The position numbers and the translations under genes were made by a program. Of a stretch of DNA of 64,000 bases, positions 53,824 to 63,396 are shown piece by piece. Below the pieces are notes generated by a model, which was given only the letters and a program-made list of their open reading frames with translations, ran no database searches and was not told where the DNA came from. This DNA is from Rhodanobacter sp. ANJX3 (lineage in GTDB: Bacteria; Pseudomonadota; Gammaproteobacteria; Xanthomonadales; Rhodanobacteraceae). Numbering within the stretch: the first letter of the stretch is position 1; the number at the start of each line of letters is the position of its first letter. The stretch covers positions 124,001 through 188,000 of the forward strand of contig NZ_JACHCM010000001.1 in assembly GCF_014200755.1 (NCBI RefSeq), read 5' to 3'.

Positions 53824-54356
53824 AAGAAGGGCGACTCTATTACGTCATGGGGCCATCGGGCGCTGGCAAAGACAGCGTACTGGCCTGGGTCCGTTCGCAC
53901 GGTGTCTCGCACGATGTGCTTTGTGCGCATCGCTACATCACGCGACCGGCCGATGCCGGCGGCGAAAACCATGTGGCCTTGAGCGAAGCGGAGTTTCGTC
54001 TACGCGCCGAGCGCGGCCTCTTCGCGCTGACCTGGCAGGCACACGGCCTTCATTACGGCATCGGCCGCGAAGTGCAGCACTGGCTGGAGCGCGGTGCCCA
54101 CGTGCTGGTCAATGGATCGCGTGACGCGTACCCGCAGGCATACAAGCGCTTTCCTGCTTTGCAGCCGGTGGTCATTACCGCCAGCCGCGAGACGATCGCC
54201 GCACGTCTGGTCGCGCGCGGGCGCGAAAGTGAAGCGTCGATCGCCGAGCGTCTGGCACGCCGCGATGCCTATCATGTACCGGCCGATGCGCTGGTGATTC
54301 CCAACGACGGCAGCCTCGTCGACGCCGGAACAGCCTTATTGAATGCTATCAAGTGA
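53820..54356 (+). CDS. phnN: PhnN, ribose 1,5-bisphosphate phosphokinase
   Basis: The 178-residue kinase starts with GTG at 53820, overlapping the DUF1045 stop as GTGA. It has the P-loop MGPSGAGKDSVL, HRYITRPADAGGENH and NGSRDAY, typical of PhnN (guanylate-kinase fold). It phosphorylates ribose 1,5-bisphosphate to PRPP, feeding the sugar back to nucleotide metabolism. Confidence 0.92.
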   Translation: MKEGRLYYVMGPSGAGKDSVLAWVRSHGVSHDVLCAHRYITRPADAGGENHVALSEAEFRLRAERGLFALTWQAHGLHYGIGREVQHWLERGAHVLVNGSRDAYPQAYKRFPALQPVVITASRETIAARLVARGRESEASIAERLARRDAYHVPADALVIPNDGSLVDAGTALLNAIK

Positions 54357-54400
54357 CCTGGCTGAGCCGAGGGTGTGCGAGATACCGTTGGTGAAACCAG

Positions 54401-55732
54401 CTAGGCGAGTGTCGGTAACACGCCCGGCATGTCAACACGCCGCGTCTTCGCTTTGAAGTACAGCGCCGACGCCAGTGTGATCAGCATGCCGATACTCGAT
54501 AGCGCGACCACGGCGCTGGCATAGAACGCCGCCCACGATAAATGCACGCCGCTGAATTCCTTGAACAGAATGATCGCGACGCTGCCCATGTATCCACTGG
54601 CATCGGAGATATACATGATGAAACCGACGTTGCCAGCCACCTGAAAGGTGGCCAGCATGCGCTCGAAGAACGTGCAGTTGTATGGCACGTAGGCGAGATA
54701 CAGGCCGAAGCCGCTACCGCCGACCCACCACACGGGATCGAGCATGCCCATGCCGTGTAGCCAGGTGGTTATCAAGGCGATCGCGAAACCACCGAAAATC
54801 ATCACGTGGTTGAGCATCAGCGCCTTGAAATTGTCGCGTACGGCCATGGTGCATGCGGTAATCAGCAGCACGGCGATGGCGATCGGCACTTCAGTCTGAG
54901 TGAATACGGCCGCGCTGTTGCCGCGGCCAAGGTCGGCCCAGATCTCGGCCGCGAAATTGTCGCGAAAATCGCGCATGACGGTCAGTGCGATGTATGCCAT
55001 CACGATCATGATCACGGCGGGCAGAAACTTAGCCAGAAAGGCGCGGCGGCTTTGTGCGTCCATCGGCGTGCGGGCGTTGCGCGCGGCCATATCCTCGGCG
55101 CTCGGCGCAGGCAGGCGTTCGAGTACCCACGTCGCCAGACAGAGCGGCGGCACAAAGACCATGCCGGTGGCGAACGGCATCCAGAATTCGCTGACTCCGT
55201 ATCGCACCATCAGATACTTGCCCACGGTTTTCACGACTCCGGACGCCACGATAAAGCTGGCGCACATGAAAGCGCTCATCAGTTCGGTGCCGCGGCGGCC
55301 TTCGATGTATCCGAATATGACACCCCACACCATGCCGAGCGGCAATCCGTTAAGAAACAGGCAGGCGATATTCCACGGTGCGGGAATCAACGCAAAACCC
55401 AGCAGCGCGAGCCACGAAAAACCGATCAATCCGGCCAGCGCACGAGCACGATGGTTTCGTTGCATCGCGGCGATCCAGGTGATGCCACGCACTTTGCTCA
55501 GCATGTAGCCGAAGACCTGGGCGATGACCAACCAGACCTTGTAGTCAACGCCGGCGAAATGCAGTCCGGTGAATTCCGCCGCGGTAAACGGTTTGCGAAA
55601 CGCATACATCGAGGCGTACGCCAAAAAGGCGGCACCGCCTGCAAGCAGGTTGATCGCCATCCGATGGCGATAGGGGCCAGAGGACCAGGAAGCAAGAGGC
55701 ATAAAGACAAACCACGGAGGGATGCCCCGCAT
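54401..55732 (-). CDS. DUF5690/MFS-like permease beside the phn cluster
   Basis: The protein has about twelve membrane segments, with FLAYASMYAFRKPFTAAEF near the start and GLPLGMVWGVIFGYIEGRRGTELMSAF in the middle, similar to the DUF5690 family and distantly to sugar-phosphate MFS antiporters (the GYIEGRRG loop). From the ATG at 55732 it has 443 residues; starts at 55702 or 55660 are open and a TTG at 55840 is unlikely, since it lies in the probable operator region. The cluster lacks the phnCDE transporter, so this may carry phosphonate or an organophosphate. It is convergent with phnN. Confidence 0.75.
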   Translation of the reverse strand: MRGIPPWFVFMPLASWSSGPYRHRMAINLLAGGAAFLAYASMYAFRKPFTAAEFTGLHFAGVDYKVWLVIAQVFGYMLSKVRGITWIAAMQRNHRARALAGLIGFSWLALLGFALIPAPWNIACLFLNGLPLGMVWGVIFGYIEGRRGTELMSAFMCASFIVASGVVKTVGKYLMVRYGVSEFWMPFATGMVFVPPLCLATWVLERLPAPSAEDMAARNARTPMDAQSRRAFLAKFLPAVIMIVMAYIALTVMRDFRDNFAAEIWADLGRGNSAAVFTQTEVPIAIAVLLITACTMAVRDNFKALMLNHVMIFGGFAIALITTWLHGMGMLDPVWWVGGSGFGLYLAYVPYNCTFFERMLATFQVAGNVGFIMYISDASGYMGSVAIILFKEFSGVHLSWAAFYASAVVALSSIGMLITLASALYFKAKTRRVDMPGVLPTLA

Positions 55733-55762
55733 GGTGTGGCCGCTAGATGACAGCGATGTGGC

Positions 55763-55841
55763 GTTGTCTAGGCCGGTCTGTCGGCCTGGCGGAAGATCGT
55801 TTTTCTCAACGGCCAGCACAAAAGCGCTCGCACTAGACAAC
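55763..55841. promoter_or_regulatory. Pair of PhnF-like half-sites before the DUF5690 permease
   Basis: GTTGTCTAG (55763-55771) and CTAGACAAC (55833-55841) are perfect inverted 9-mers 61 bases apart. Each contains the TTGTCTAG half found in the candidate PhnF operator at 52326-52333. They lie upstream of the permease start chosen here, which would place it in the PhnF regulon. Confidence 0.5.
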
Positions 55842-55946
55842 CCTGCCTACGGATCCATTTCTTGGCAATCGGTTGAAACGTCTTTGCGCTCTGCTAGCAC
55901 CGTACCAGGGTAGCAACGGCATATTCCACCTGATCGGGAGAGCGAC

Positions 55947-57350
55947 GTGAGCGAGATCAACGACATCAAGCGCCGGAAGTTCTTGAAAATGACGGTTGGC
56001 GCAGCGGGTGGACTGACCTTCATGTCCATGCTGCCGCCGGCTATTCGCGACGCGTTGGCCACGCCGGCCGCCACGGTCACTGGCACCATCAACGACGTGC
56101 AGCACGTGGTGATCTTTATGCAGGAAAACCGTTCGTTCGATCACTATTACGGTAGTCGACCGGGCGTACGCGGGTTCAACGATCCTATCCCTGCACCGCT
56201 CCCGAGCACCACGCTCACCGCCAACAACGTTTGGCAGCAGCCCAGCACCGCCAATTCAGCCGGTTACACGGTGCCGTTCCACATGGATACCACAACGACC
56301 AACGCCACCTGCGTGAGCGCGTCGGCCATGGGTTTTACCGTCGATACGGAAATCGTCAATGGCGGCAAGTTCAACGCCTGGAATACGGCACGAACCGCGG
56401 GTCTTGGCATGGGTTTCTTCGATCGCGCCGCCCTTCCGTTTTACTACGCGCTGGCCGATCACTTCACGATGTGCGATCAGTATTATTGCTCGACCCTGAC
56501 CAACACCAACCCCAATCGTCTCTTCCTGTTTACTGGCACCAATGGCCTCTCGGTAAGCCAGTCCCCTGTGTTGGACGACACCGAGTCGAGTTCTGGCTGG
56601 ACCTGGACAACCTATGCCGAACGCCTGCAGGCGGCTGGCGTCAGCTGGAAGGTGTATCAAGAAGCCGATAACTTCGACGACAACGCGCTGGCGTGGTTTG
56701 CCAATTTCAAGAACGCGGCGACCAGTTCCGCCCTGTACAAGCAGGGCATGGCGAAGGTGACCGATATCGTCGCCGCTTTTCAGAACGACGTGATCAACAA
56801 CACCTTGCCGCAGGTCTCGTGGATCATTGCGCCAAGCACTTTGTCGGAACATCCGAGCTATCAACCCGCCGATGGTGAAGATCTGTCCGCTCGTTTGATC
56901 AGCGCACTAGTCTCCAACGCCAGCGTGTATGCAAAAACCGTCTTCATTCTCAATTACGACGAGAACGGCGGTTTTTACGATCACATGCCACCGCCGTGCC
57001 CGCCGTCCAGTATCCAGGGCGGCTCGTCCACCGTCAGTACGGCTGGCGAACTCACCACGGTGAACGAATCGGGCAGCACGATCGGCTCGTCGCCGATCGG
57101 TCTGGGCTTTCGCGTACCGATGATCATCGTTTCGCCGTGGACTTACGGTGGGCGAGTGTGTTCGCAAGTGTTCGATCACACCTCGGTACTGCAGTTTCTC
57201 GAGCAGCGCTTTGCGGTCAAGGAAACCAACATCAGTGCGTGGCGACGCGCGGTCTGTGGTGACCTCACCTCAGCATTCAATTTCAGTGGCGACAACACCA
57301 CCTGGCCGAGTCTTCCCTCGACCAGCAACTACGTTTCAGTCGAGCAATGA
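55947..57350 (+). CDS. Tat-secreted phospholipase C/phosphoesterase, N-terminal catalytic part of a frameshifted gene
   Basis: The 467-residue product starts with GTG (MSEINDIKRRKFLKMTVGAAGG), a Tat signal. The catalytic domain of the phospholipase C/acid phosphatase superfamily is intact: VVIFMQENRSFDHYYGS, FNAWN, DHFTMCDQYYCSTLTNTNPNR and LNYDENGGFYDHMPPP. It ends at a TGA just where phosphocholine-specific phospholipases C continue into two C-terminal beta domains, which are present in the +1 frame (57337-58002). An extra T in the TTT at 57334-57336 explains the break. The enzyme may still work without its tail, or the frameshift may be a sequencing error. Confidence 0.85.
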   Translation: MSEINDIKRRKFLKMTVGAAGGLTFMSMLPPAIRDALATPAATVTGTINDVQHVVIFMQENRSFDHYYGSRPGVRGFNDPIPAPLPSTTLTANNVWQQPSTANSAGYTVPFHMDTTTTNATCVSASAMGFTVDTEIVNGGKFNAWNTARTAGLGMGFFDRAALPFYYALADHFTMCDQYYCSTLTNTNPNRLFLFTGTNGLSVSQSPVLDDTESSSGWTWTTYAERLQAAGVSWKVYQEADNFDDNALAWFANFKNAATSSALYKQGMAKVTDIVAAFQNDVINNTLPQVSWIIAPSTLSEHPSYQPADGEDLSARLISALVSNASVYAKTVFILNYDENGGFYDHMPPPCPPSSIQGGSSTVSTAGELTTVNESGSTIGSSPIGLGFRVPMIIVSPWTYGGRVCSQVFDHTSVLQFLEQRFAVKETNISAWRRAVCGDLTSAFNFSGDNTTWPSLPSTSNYVSVEQ

Positions 57351-58002
57351 ATGCTCGACGCTGCCGGCGCCCACCGTACCGACCAAGCAAACCATGCCTG
57401 CGAGCGAGTCGGGTACGTATCCGGCATGCGCGCTTCCGTATGTTCTGGATGCACAGGGCAACATCAATACCTCGGCCAATCAGTTCGACGTCAGCTTCAT
57501 CAACACGGGCACGGTGGGCGCGGTGTTTCAGGTCTACGCTCTCAATCGCAGCAGTTATTCGGGGCCTTGGACCTATACGGTGGAAGCCAACAAGTCGCTG
57601 TCCGATTACTGGAACGGCAGCGTATTCGGCAGCGGCGTGTATGCGCTTCAAGCCCATGGCCCCAATGGCTTCCTGCGAAGCTGGCAGGGCAGTGCCCAGA
57701 CGGCATCGGTCATGCCTGAAACAAAGATCACCTACAACCCTACGGGCAACAGCATTCAATTGACCATGACGAATGCGGGAACCACCAGCTGCACGATGAC
57801 CGTGACCAACGGTTACAACAACGAAGATGTTCGCATGTACACGATCAAAGCCGGCGGCAGCGTCAGCGACACCTGGAATATCGGCAGCAACGCCAACTGG
57901 TATGACCTTAAAGCGACAGTCTCCGGCCTAGGCAACTGGCTGCGGCGTCTGGCAGGGCATATGGAAAACGGTTTGGGCAGCACCACCGAACCGCCTCACT
58001 GA
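57337..58002 (+). pseudogene. C-terminal domains of phospholipase C, displaced by frameshift
   Basis: In the +1 frame the text goes on as QSSNECSTLPAPTVPT, then PARALPY-like YPACALPYVLDAQGNI, two beta-domains with FINTGTVGAVFQVYAL, GPWTYTVEANKSLSDYW, and VTNGYNNEDVRMYTI and ends at TGA 58002. These match the pair of DUF756-type C-terminal domains of bacterial phospholipase C. Removing one T from 57334-57336 joins this to the upstream frame as NYVQSSNECST, a natural reading. No start or ribosome site of its own is apparent. Third-base composition shows no decay, so the break is recent or an error. Confidence 0.8.
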
Positions 58003-58433
58003 ATCCAGCGGCGGTATCGGCGACAGCTCGCGCTGCGCCGCGTAAGTTCATGCACGCGTATCGTAATAACGCGGCGCAAATCACGCGAAAAATCGAACGA
58101 ATTTAGAGGCACTAGATAGGTGGCCATACCTGTCGCATAGACGCAGCCGCATTGAAATATCCGCACAACATTTACGCAATCAGATTCCGCTCCAATGCAT
58201 GTCGCCGTCATCCGTAAGGCGCGCCCAGGGGAACACTTGAATATCTCGTCTCTGCTTGGGGAGCTTTACGACGTTAGTGCGCGCTCCAGGATGCTTCGCG
58301 CGACTTGCCGCTGCCAGTTTCCGATCAAACCAAGAGTCCACAAGCACGAATGCGGTCTGCGTCGATATCTGCGCCATCGCTGGCTGAGTTCGCTGCGTTG
58401 TGACACGCCGCCTTAGACCATCTGGAGAGAACC
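58003..58433. other. Long intergenic region upstream of a TonB-dependent receptor
   Basis: No supportable gene is present in these 431 bases. The right end holds GGAGAGAACC, a good ribosome site for the receptor. A lower-GC stretch around 58060-58190 probably carries the promoter. I saw no Fur, Pho or hydroxyproline-type site. Confidence 0.5.
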
Positions 58434-61088
58434 TTGAAAGTCAATAAAATAGCCTTCGCGGTGTTGACTGCGCTCGTCGCAGGTCGCGCGTCTCATGCCG
58501 CTGAAGACAACACCCCATCACCCAACAGCGCACCGACCGTCGCCGCGCTCAACGCAACGTCCCCTGCGGCAAGCTCAAGCGCAGCGGCACCAGCGAACGC
58601 GAACACGCTGCAGACGATCAACGTCACTGCGCAACACACCACCCAGGACATCCAGTCCGTACCGATTACGATTCAGGCCTTCTCCGGCACAACGCTGCAG
58701 CAGTTGAACACCACGTCGTTCAGTGACTTGATCAAATACCTGCCCAACGTGACCTTCGCCGCGAACGGCCCGGGCCAGGGCAATATCTATATGCGCGGTC
58801 TGAGCACCGGCTTCCTCGGCAACCAGTCCAGCGCGACTATCGCACCGTTCCCGAACGTGGCCGTCTACCTGGACGATCAGTCCATGCAGTTCCCGGCGCG
58901 TAACCTCGATATCTACATGGTGGATATGGAACGCGTCGAAGTGCTCGAGGGTCCGCAGGGCACCTTGTTCGGCGGCGGCGCTGAAGCGGGCGCCGTGCGC
59001 TACATCACCAACAAGCCGAATCTCGACAAGGTCAGCGGCAGCGCCGAAGCCAGCACCAGTGTGACCGCTGGTGGCGCTCCGAACAATTCGGCGAACGTGG
59101 TGCTGAATCTGCCAATCATTCCAGGCACGTTCGCTTTGCGTGGCGTGATCTACAACGATCATCAAGGTGGTTACATCGACAACGTGCCCAGCACGTTCAC
59201 CCGTCAGCCTACCGACGGCGGCGGTGTGATGGCTCCCTACATCGCCGCTGGCGGCACCTCGGTTTTCAACAATTATTCCGTGGCACAGAACAACTGGAAT
59301 CCGGTCGATACCCAAGGGGCGCGACTGTCCGGTCTATGGCAGATCAACGAGAACTGGAACCTGCTGATCGCCGAAAGCTACCAAAACCTGGACGCCAAGG
59401 GGCAGGCCTCGACCTATCCGATCGGCGCAGACGGCCAGAAGCTGGGTACCGACCAGATCACCGCCTTCGTGCCGGCCTGGAACAATGACCATGACACCAA
59501 CACCGCCTGGACGTTGAACGGGCAGGTCGGCGATCTCGCGGTCGTATACACCGGTGGCTACACCAATCGCCGCATCAGCGAGCAGCAGGACTACACCAAC
59601 TACTCGCGCAGCGCAGGTGGCATCTACTACCAATGCACCGGTACTTCCGCGGGTATTTCCAGCGCTGGCAAGCCGACTTGCTATTCGCCGGAAGGCTATT
59701 GGAACGACCATGTCACCAGCACGCATCAGAGCCACGAGCTGCGGTTCAGCACACCGGAAGACTATCGCTTGCGCGCCATCGGCGGTCTGTACTACGAAGA
59801 CTTCAATATCGACGACCACATGCGGTTCAACTACATCACGATTCCGTCGTGTACGCCGCAAAACCTCGCCACTGCCCTGGGCGGTGGAAACCCCTGCGTC
59901 GCCGTGGCGGAGTCCTCTCCGGGTGTCACGCTCCCCGCCGGCACGGCTTTCGGTGAAAATGCGAAGCGCGGTTACAAGCAGGAGGCAGCGTTCGGTTCGT
60001 TGTCATATGACATTATCCCCGATGTCCTGACGGCCACCGCCGGCACGCGCTATTACCACTACTCCGAATACGAGACCGGCACGGAGTTCTATACCACCAG
60101 CGCCCAGGTGAACGTCCCCAATGGTACCTACGTCGGCGACGACACGGTGATCAATTCCCATACCACGTATAACGGGTTCAAGAGCAATGCGAATCTGACG
60201 TGGCACATCACGCCGGATGCGATGGTGTATTACACCTTCTCGCAGGGCTTCCGCCCGGGTGGTTTCAACCGCACGACCTCGGACGTTGCCAAACTCGACG
60301 GCAATCCGCAGTACAGGAAGCCGATCAGCTACGCGCCCGATACGCTGACCAACAACGAAATCGGTTTCAAAACCGAGTTTCTCGATAACCGCCTGCTTCT
60401 CAACGGCTCACTGTATGACATGCGCTGGGACAATGTGCAGCAGCAGTTCTTCAACCCGTTGGTGCTGGGCAACACCACGTTCGCGGTCAACGGGCCAAAT
60501 TACAAGATACAAGGCTTAGAGCTGCAATTTCAGGCGCGCATTGCCGATGGCCTGTCCCTCATCGGCTCCGGTTCGCTCAACCATGCCAAACAGACCAACT
60601 CACCGTGCTTGGTCAACAATATTCCGGGGTCGGCCGGTTATAACTCGTGCATCGTGGAAACCGGAGCCATTGGCGCCGAGACGCCGTTCGCTAACCCCTT
60701 CGGTGAGGTGGGCAGCACGCCGGCGTTCTCGCCCCGTTCGCAGCTCAACATGCGCTTGCGTTACGACTGGGAGTTCAACGGCGGCTATAAGGCGTTCTGG
60801 CAGATCGGGGCAAACCGCACAGGTTCGATGTACAACCAGCCGGCGACCTATCCCAGCGGCGCAGGCGTGACGGACATCACCACGGTGGAGCTGCGCTATC
60901 TGCAGGCTGGTTACAATACCGTCGACGCATCGGTGGGTGTGGCCAAGGACAGCTGGAGCGCTTCGCTTTACGGCACCAACCTCAGCAACAGCCATGCGAG
61001 CGTGTTTACATCCTCGGCCCAGTTCATCGAGTCGCAGGTACCCATCCATCCGCGCGTCATCGGTCTGAAGGTGGGTTACAAGTTCTAA
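58434..61088 (+). CDS. TonB-dependent receptor with TTG start
   Basis: The 884-residue protein starts with TTG (KVNKIAFAVLTALVAGRASHA signal peptide), supported by GGAGAGAA just upstream. The plug has INVTAQHTTQDIQSVPITIQ, MRGLSTGFLGN, VEVLEGPQGTLFGGGAEAGAVRY; the barrel ends in IGLKVGYKF. It resembles the receptor class at 5622 more than the siderophore or glycan receptors. It is followed by a strong terminator and then a TPR-sulfotransferase gene, a pairing often seen in Xanthomonadales. The substrate is unknown; the phospholipase upstream suggests a lipid- or phosphate-derived compound, but this is weak. Confidence 0.9.
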   Translation: MKVNKIAFAVLTALVAGRASHAAEDNTPSPNSAPTVAALNATSPAASSSAAAPANANTLQTINVTAQHTTQDIQSVPITIQAFSGTTLQQLNTTSFSDLIKYLPNVTFAANGPGQGNIYMRGLSTGFLGNQSSATIAPFPNVAVYLDDQSMQFPARNLDIYMVDMERVEVLEGPQGTLFGGGAEAGAVRYITNKPNLDKVSGSAEASTSVTAGGAPNNSANVVLNLPIIPGTFALRGVIYNDHQGGYIDNVPSTFTRQPTDGGGVMAPYIAAGGTSVFNNYSVAQNNWNPVDTQGARLSGLWQINENWNLLIAESYQNLDAKGQASTYPIGADGQKLGTDQITAFVPAWNNDHDTNTAWTLNGQVGDLAVVYTGGYTNRRISEQQDYTNYSRSAGGIYYQCTGTSAGISSAGKPTCYSPEGYWNDHVTSTHQSHELRFSTPEDYRLRAIGGLYYEDFNIDDHMRFNYITIPSCTPQNLATALGGGNPCVAVAESSPGVTLPAGTAFGENAKRGYKQEAAFGSLSYDIIPDVLTATAGTRYYHYSEYETGTEFYTTSAQVNVPNGTYVGDDTVINSHTTYNGFKSNANLTWHITPDAMVYYTFSQGFRPGGFNRTTSDVAKLDGNPQYRKPISYAPDTLTNNEIGFKTEFLDNRLLLNGSLYDMRWDNVQQQFFNPLVLGNTTFAVNGPNYKIQGLELQFQARIADGLSLIGSGSLNHAKQTNSPCLVNNIPGSAGYNSCIVETGAIGAETPFANPFGEVGSTPAFSPRSQLNMRLRYDWEFNGGYKAFWQIGANRTGSMYNQPATYPSGAGVTDITTVELRYLQAGYNTVDASVGVAKDSWSASLYGTNLSNSHASVFTSSAQFIESQVPIHPRVIGLKVGYKF

Positions 61089-61121
61089 ACGAGTCGCGTC
61101 GCGCGAAGTCGATGCACATAG

Positions 61122-61157
61122 AATGGGGGGCGGTCTTCAAGGCTGCCCCCATTTTCT
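61122..61157 (+). terminator. Rho-independent terminator after the receptor
   Basis: AATGGGGG and CCCCCATT form a stem around a 16-base loop, followed by TTCTT. It lies 34 bases past the receptor stop and 22 bases before the next gene, so that gene has its own promoter or depends on read-through. Confidence 0.75.
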
Positions 61158-61178
61158 TAATGGTTTTTCTTAGTCACC

Positions 61179-63188
61179 ATGAACGCTACGGCAACCGATC
61201 CAGCTCTCTCGCCGTTGGAGCTTCAAATCCAGCGCATCCATCAGCTGCACCTGGACGGACAGTACGCGCCCGCTCTGCAGGCGGCACAGGCGTTGCTGAT
61301 CGAGGCGCCGGACCGATACGAGGTGCTCTATCTCGTCGCCCGCAACCAACGGTATCTGGGACAGATCGACGCCGCGTTGCAAACGCTGGCTCGCATGGAA
61401 CAGCAACATCCTCATTACAGTCGTATGTACGAGGAGCGCGGCCACTGCTACGTGGTGTTACGCGATGCGCCGCGCGCGGTCGATGCGCTGCTGCGCGCGG
61501 TCAACATCAACCCGGCGCTGCCTTCGAGCTGGAACCTGCTCGAAGGCCTTTACCGCATGACGGGCGATACAGCCAACGCGGCGAGCGCCGCCGCGCATGT
61601 CGCCACGCTCAAGCGCCTGGCGCCCGATGTCGTGCGCGCGACCAGTCATTTTTCGGACGGCGAACTTGAACCTGCCGAACAAATCATTCGCGCCTATTTA
61701 CTCAAGGCCGGCAACGATGTCGAGGCCATGCGCTTGCTCGCGCGTATCGGTCTTGCGCGCGAGGTACTGGACGATGCCGAAATACTGCTGGAGGCCGTGC
61801 TGAAGATCGCGCCGAATTACCGAGCGGCGCGTTACGACTATGCTTCCGTGCTGCTCGAGCGGCACCTGTATCAACGTGCCGGCGAAGAGGCCGAGAAGCT
61901 GCTTGCGATCGAACCGGATAATGTCGATTACCGCGCGCTATACGCCAGCGCCAGCGTCGGGCTGGGTGAACACGAGCGCGCCATCATGCTTTATCAGAAG
62001 CTCGTGCAGGAGCTGCCCGGCACGGCCGATTTTCATCTGTCGCTCGCGCATTCGCTGAAAACGCAGGGACGGCGGGCGGAGTCGATCGAAGCCTATCGCG
62101 CTGCCGCGACGGCTCGTCCCGATTTCGGCGACGCTTACTGGAGTTTGGCCAACCTCAAAACGTATCGCTTCAGCGATGAGGAGATCGCCCACATGCGCGC
62201 AGCGGAAGCCGCGCCGGCAACGCAAGTCGTGGATCGGTATCATCTGTGCTTCGCACTCGGCAAAGCGTTCGAGGATCGCGGTGATCATGCCGAATCGTGG
62301 CGTTATTACTGCCAAGGCAACGCGCTCAAACGATCCGAGAGCCAATACCGTGCCGAGATTATCGAAACCAATACGCGCCGCCAGATCGACGTCTGCACCC
62401 AGGCGTTCTTTGCCAGCCGCAAGGGTGCCGGCGATCAGCGCCGGGACCCGATCTTCATCGTCGGGCTGCCGCGCGCCGGTTCCACCCTGATCGAGCAGAT
62501 ACTGGCATCTCATTCGCGCGTCGAAGGTACCCATGAACTGGGCGAGATTCCGCGCATGGTGCTCGACCTGCAGGGACGGGAACTCGACCTCGACAACCCG
62601 CGTTATCCGGGCGTCCTGGCCGATCTGCCGCCCCAGGAGTTTCTGCGGCTTGGCGAAAAGTACCTGAGCGAGACGCGCATCTATCGCGGAGACAAACCGT
62701 ACTTCATCGACAAGATGCCGAACAACTTCCGGCATATCGGCCTGATCCATCTGATTCTGCCCAACGCGAAAATCATCGATGCGCGGCGTGAACCCATGGC
62801 CTGCTGTTTCAGCAATTTGAAGCAGCTATTTGCCAATGGCCAGGAATTCACCTACAGCGTCGAAGACATCGCGCGCTATTATCGGACTTACCTGGAGCTG
62901 ATGCACCACTGGGACGACGTGCTTCCCGGTCGGGTGCTTCGGGTCCATCATGAAAGCGTCGTCGACGATCTGGAAAGCAACGTGCGCCGAATCCTCGATT
63001 TCTGCGGGCTGGGATTCGAGCCCGCCTGCCTCGAGTTCTACAAGACCGAGCGTAGCGTACGCACGGCCAGTTCGGAACAAGTGCGCCAGCCGATCTTTCG
63101 CGATGGCGTTGACCGGTGGACGAACTATGAGCCCTGGTTGGATCCCCTGAAAGAGGCGCTCGGGGATTCGTCAGTGCGTTATCGCTAG
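61179..63188 (+). CDS. TPR-repeat sulfotransferase family protein
   Basis: The 669-residue protein has at least eight TPR-like helical pairs in residues 15-400 (for example ALQTLARMEQQHPHYSRMYEERG and AGEEAEKLLAIEPDNVDYRALY) and a C-terminal sulfotransferase domain opening with FIVGLPRAGSTLIEQILASH, the 5'-phosphosulfate loop for PAPS. DKMPNNFRHIGLIHLILPNAKII carries the 3'-phosphate site. Such fusions are common next to TBDRs in Xanthomonadales and could modify a peptide or glycan; the acceptor is unknown. No signal peptide, so it is cytoplasmic. Confidence 0.87.
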   Translation: MNATATDPALSPLELQIQRIHQLHLDGQYAPALQAAQALLIEAPDRYEVLYLVARNQRYLGQIDAALQTLARMEQQHPHYSRMYEERGHCYVVLRDAPRAVDALLRAVNINPALPSSWNLLEGLYRMTGDTANAASAAAHVATLKRLAPDVVRATSHFSDGELEPAEQIIRAYLLKAGNDVEAMRLLARIGLAREVLDDAEILLEAVLKIAPNYRAARYDYASVLLERHLYQRAGEEAEKLLAIEPDNVDYRALYASASVGLGEHERAIMLYQKLVQELPGTADFHLSLAHSLKTQGRRAESIEAYRAAATARPDFGDAYWSLANLKTYRFSDEEIAHMRAAEAAPATQVVDRYHLCFALGKAFEDRGDHAESWRYYCQGNALKRSESQYRAEIIETNTRRQIDVCTQAFFASRKGAGDQRRDPIFIVGLPRAGSTLIEQILASHSRVEGTHELGEIPRMVLDLQGRELDLDNPRYPGVLADLPPQEFLRLGEKYLSETRIYRGDKPYFIDKMPNNFRHIGLIHLILPNAKIIDARREPMACCFSNLKQLFANGQEFTYSVEDIARYYRTYLELMHHWDDVLPGRVLRVHHESVVDDLESNVRRILDFCGLGFEPACLEFYKTERSVRTASSEQVRQPIFRDGVDRWTNYEPWLDPLKEALGDSSVRYR

Positions 63189-63396
63189 CAAAGACGCGGG
63201 ACAACGGATTCGATATGTCCCGCATCGGAGCACGATCGGCGGGCATCGCGAAAAAGCTCTATTCCAGATTGAGAGCGATCGCCGGAATATCCGCATTGTG
63301 CGTCATCGTCTTGAGGGCAGGGGAGGCGAGTCGCCCGTTGCCATCAAAGAGCGTTTGACGTGACGGCGCTTGCCCGCCACGCGCTATGAGGTCTTC

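Noticed and set aside
63196..63223. Terminator after the sulfotransferase
   Set aside because: The 8-bp stem has a 12-base loop and no T-run, so I did not list it as a terminator.
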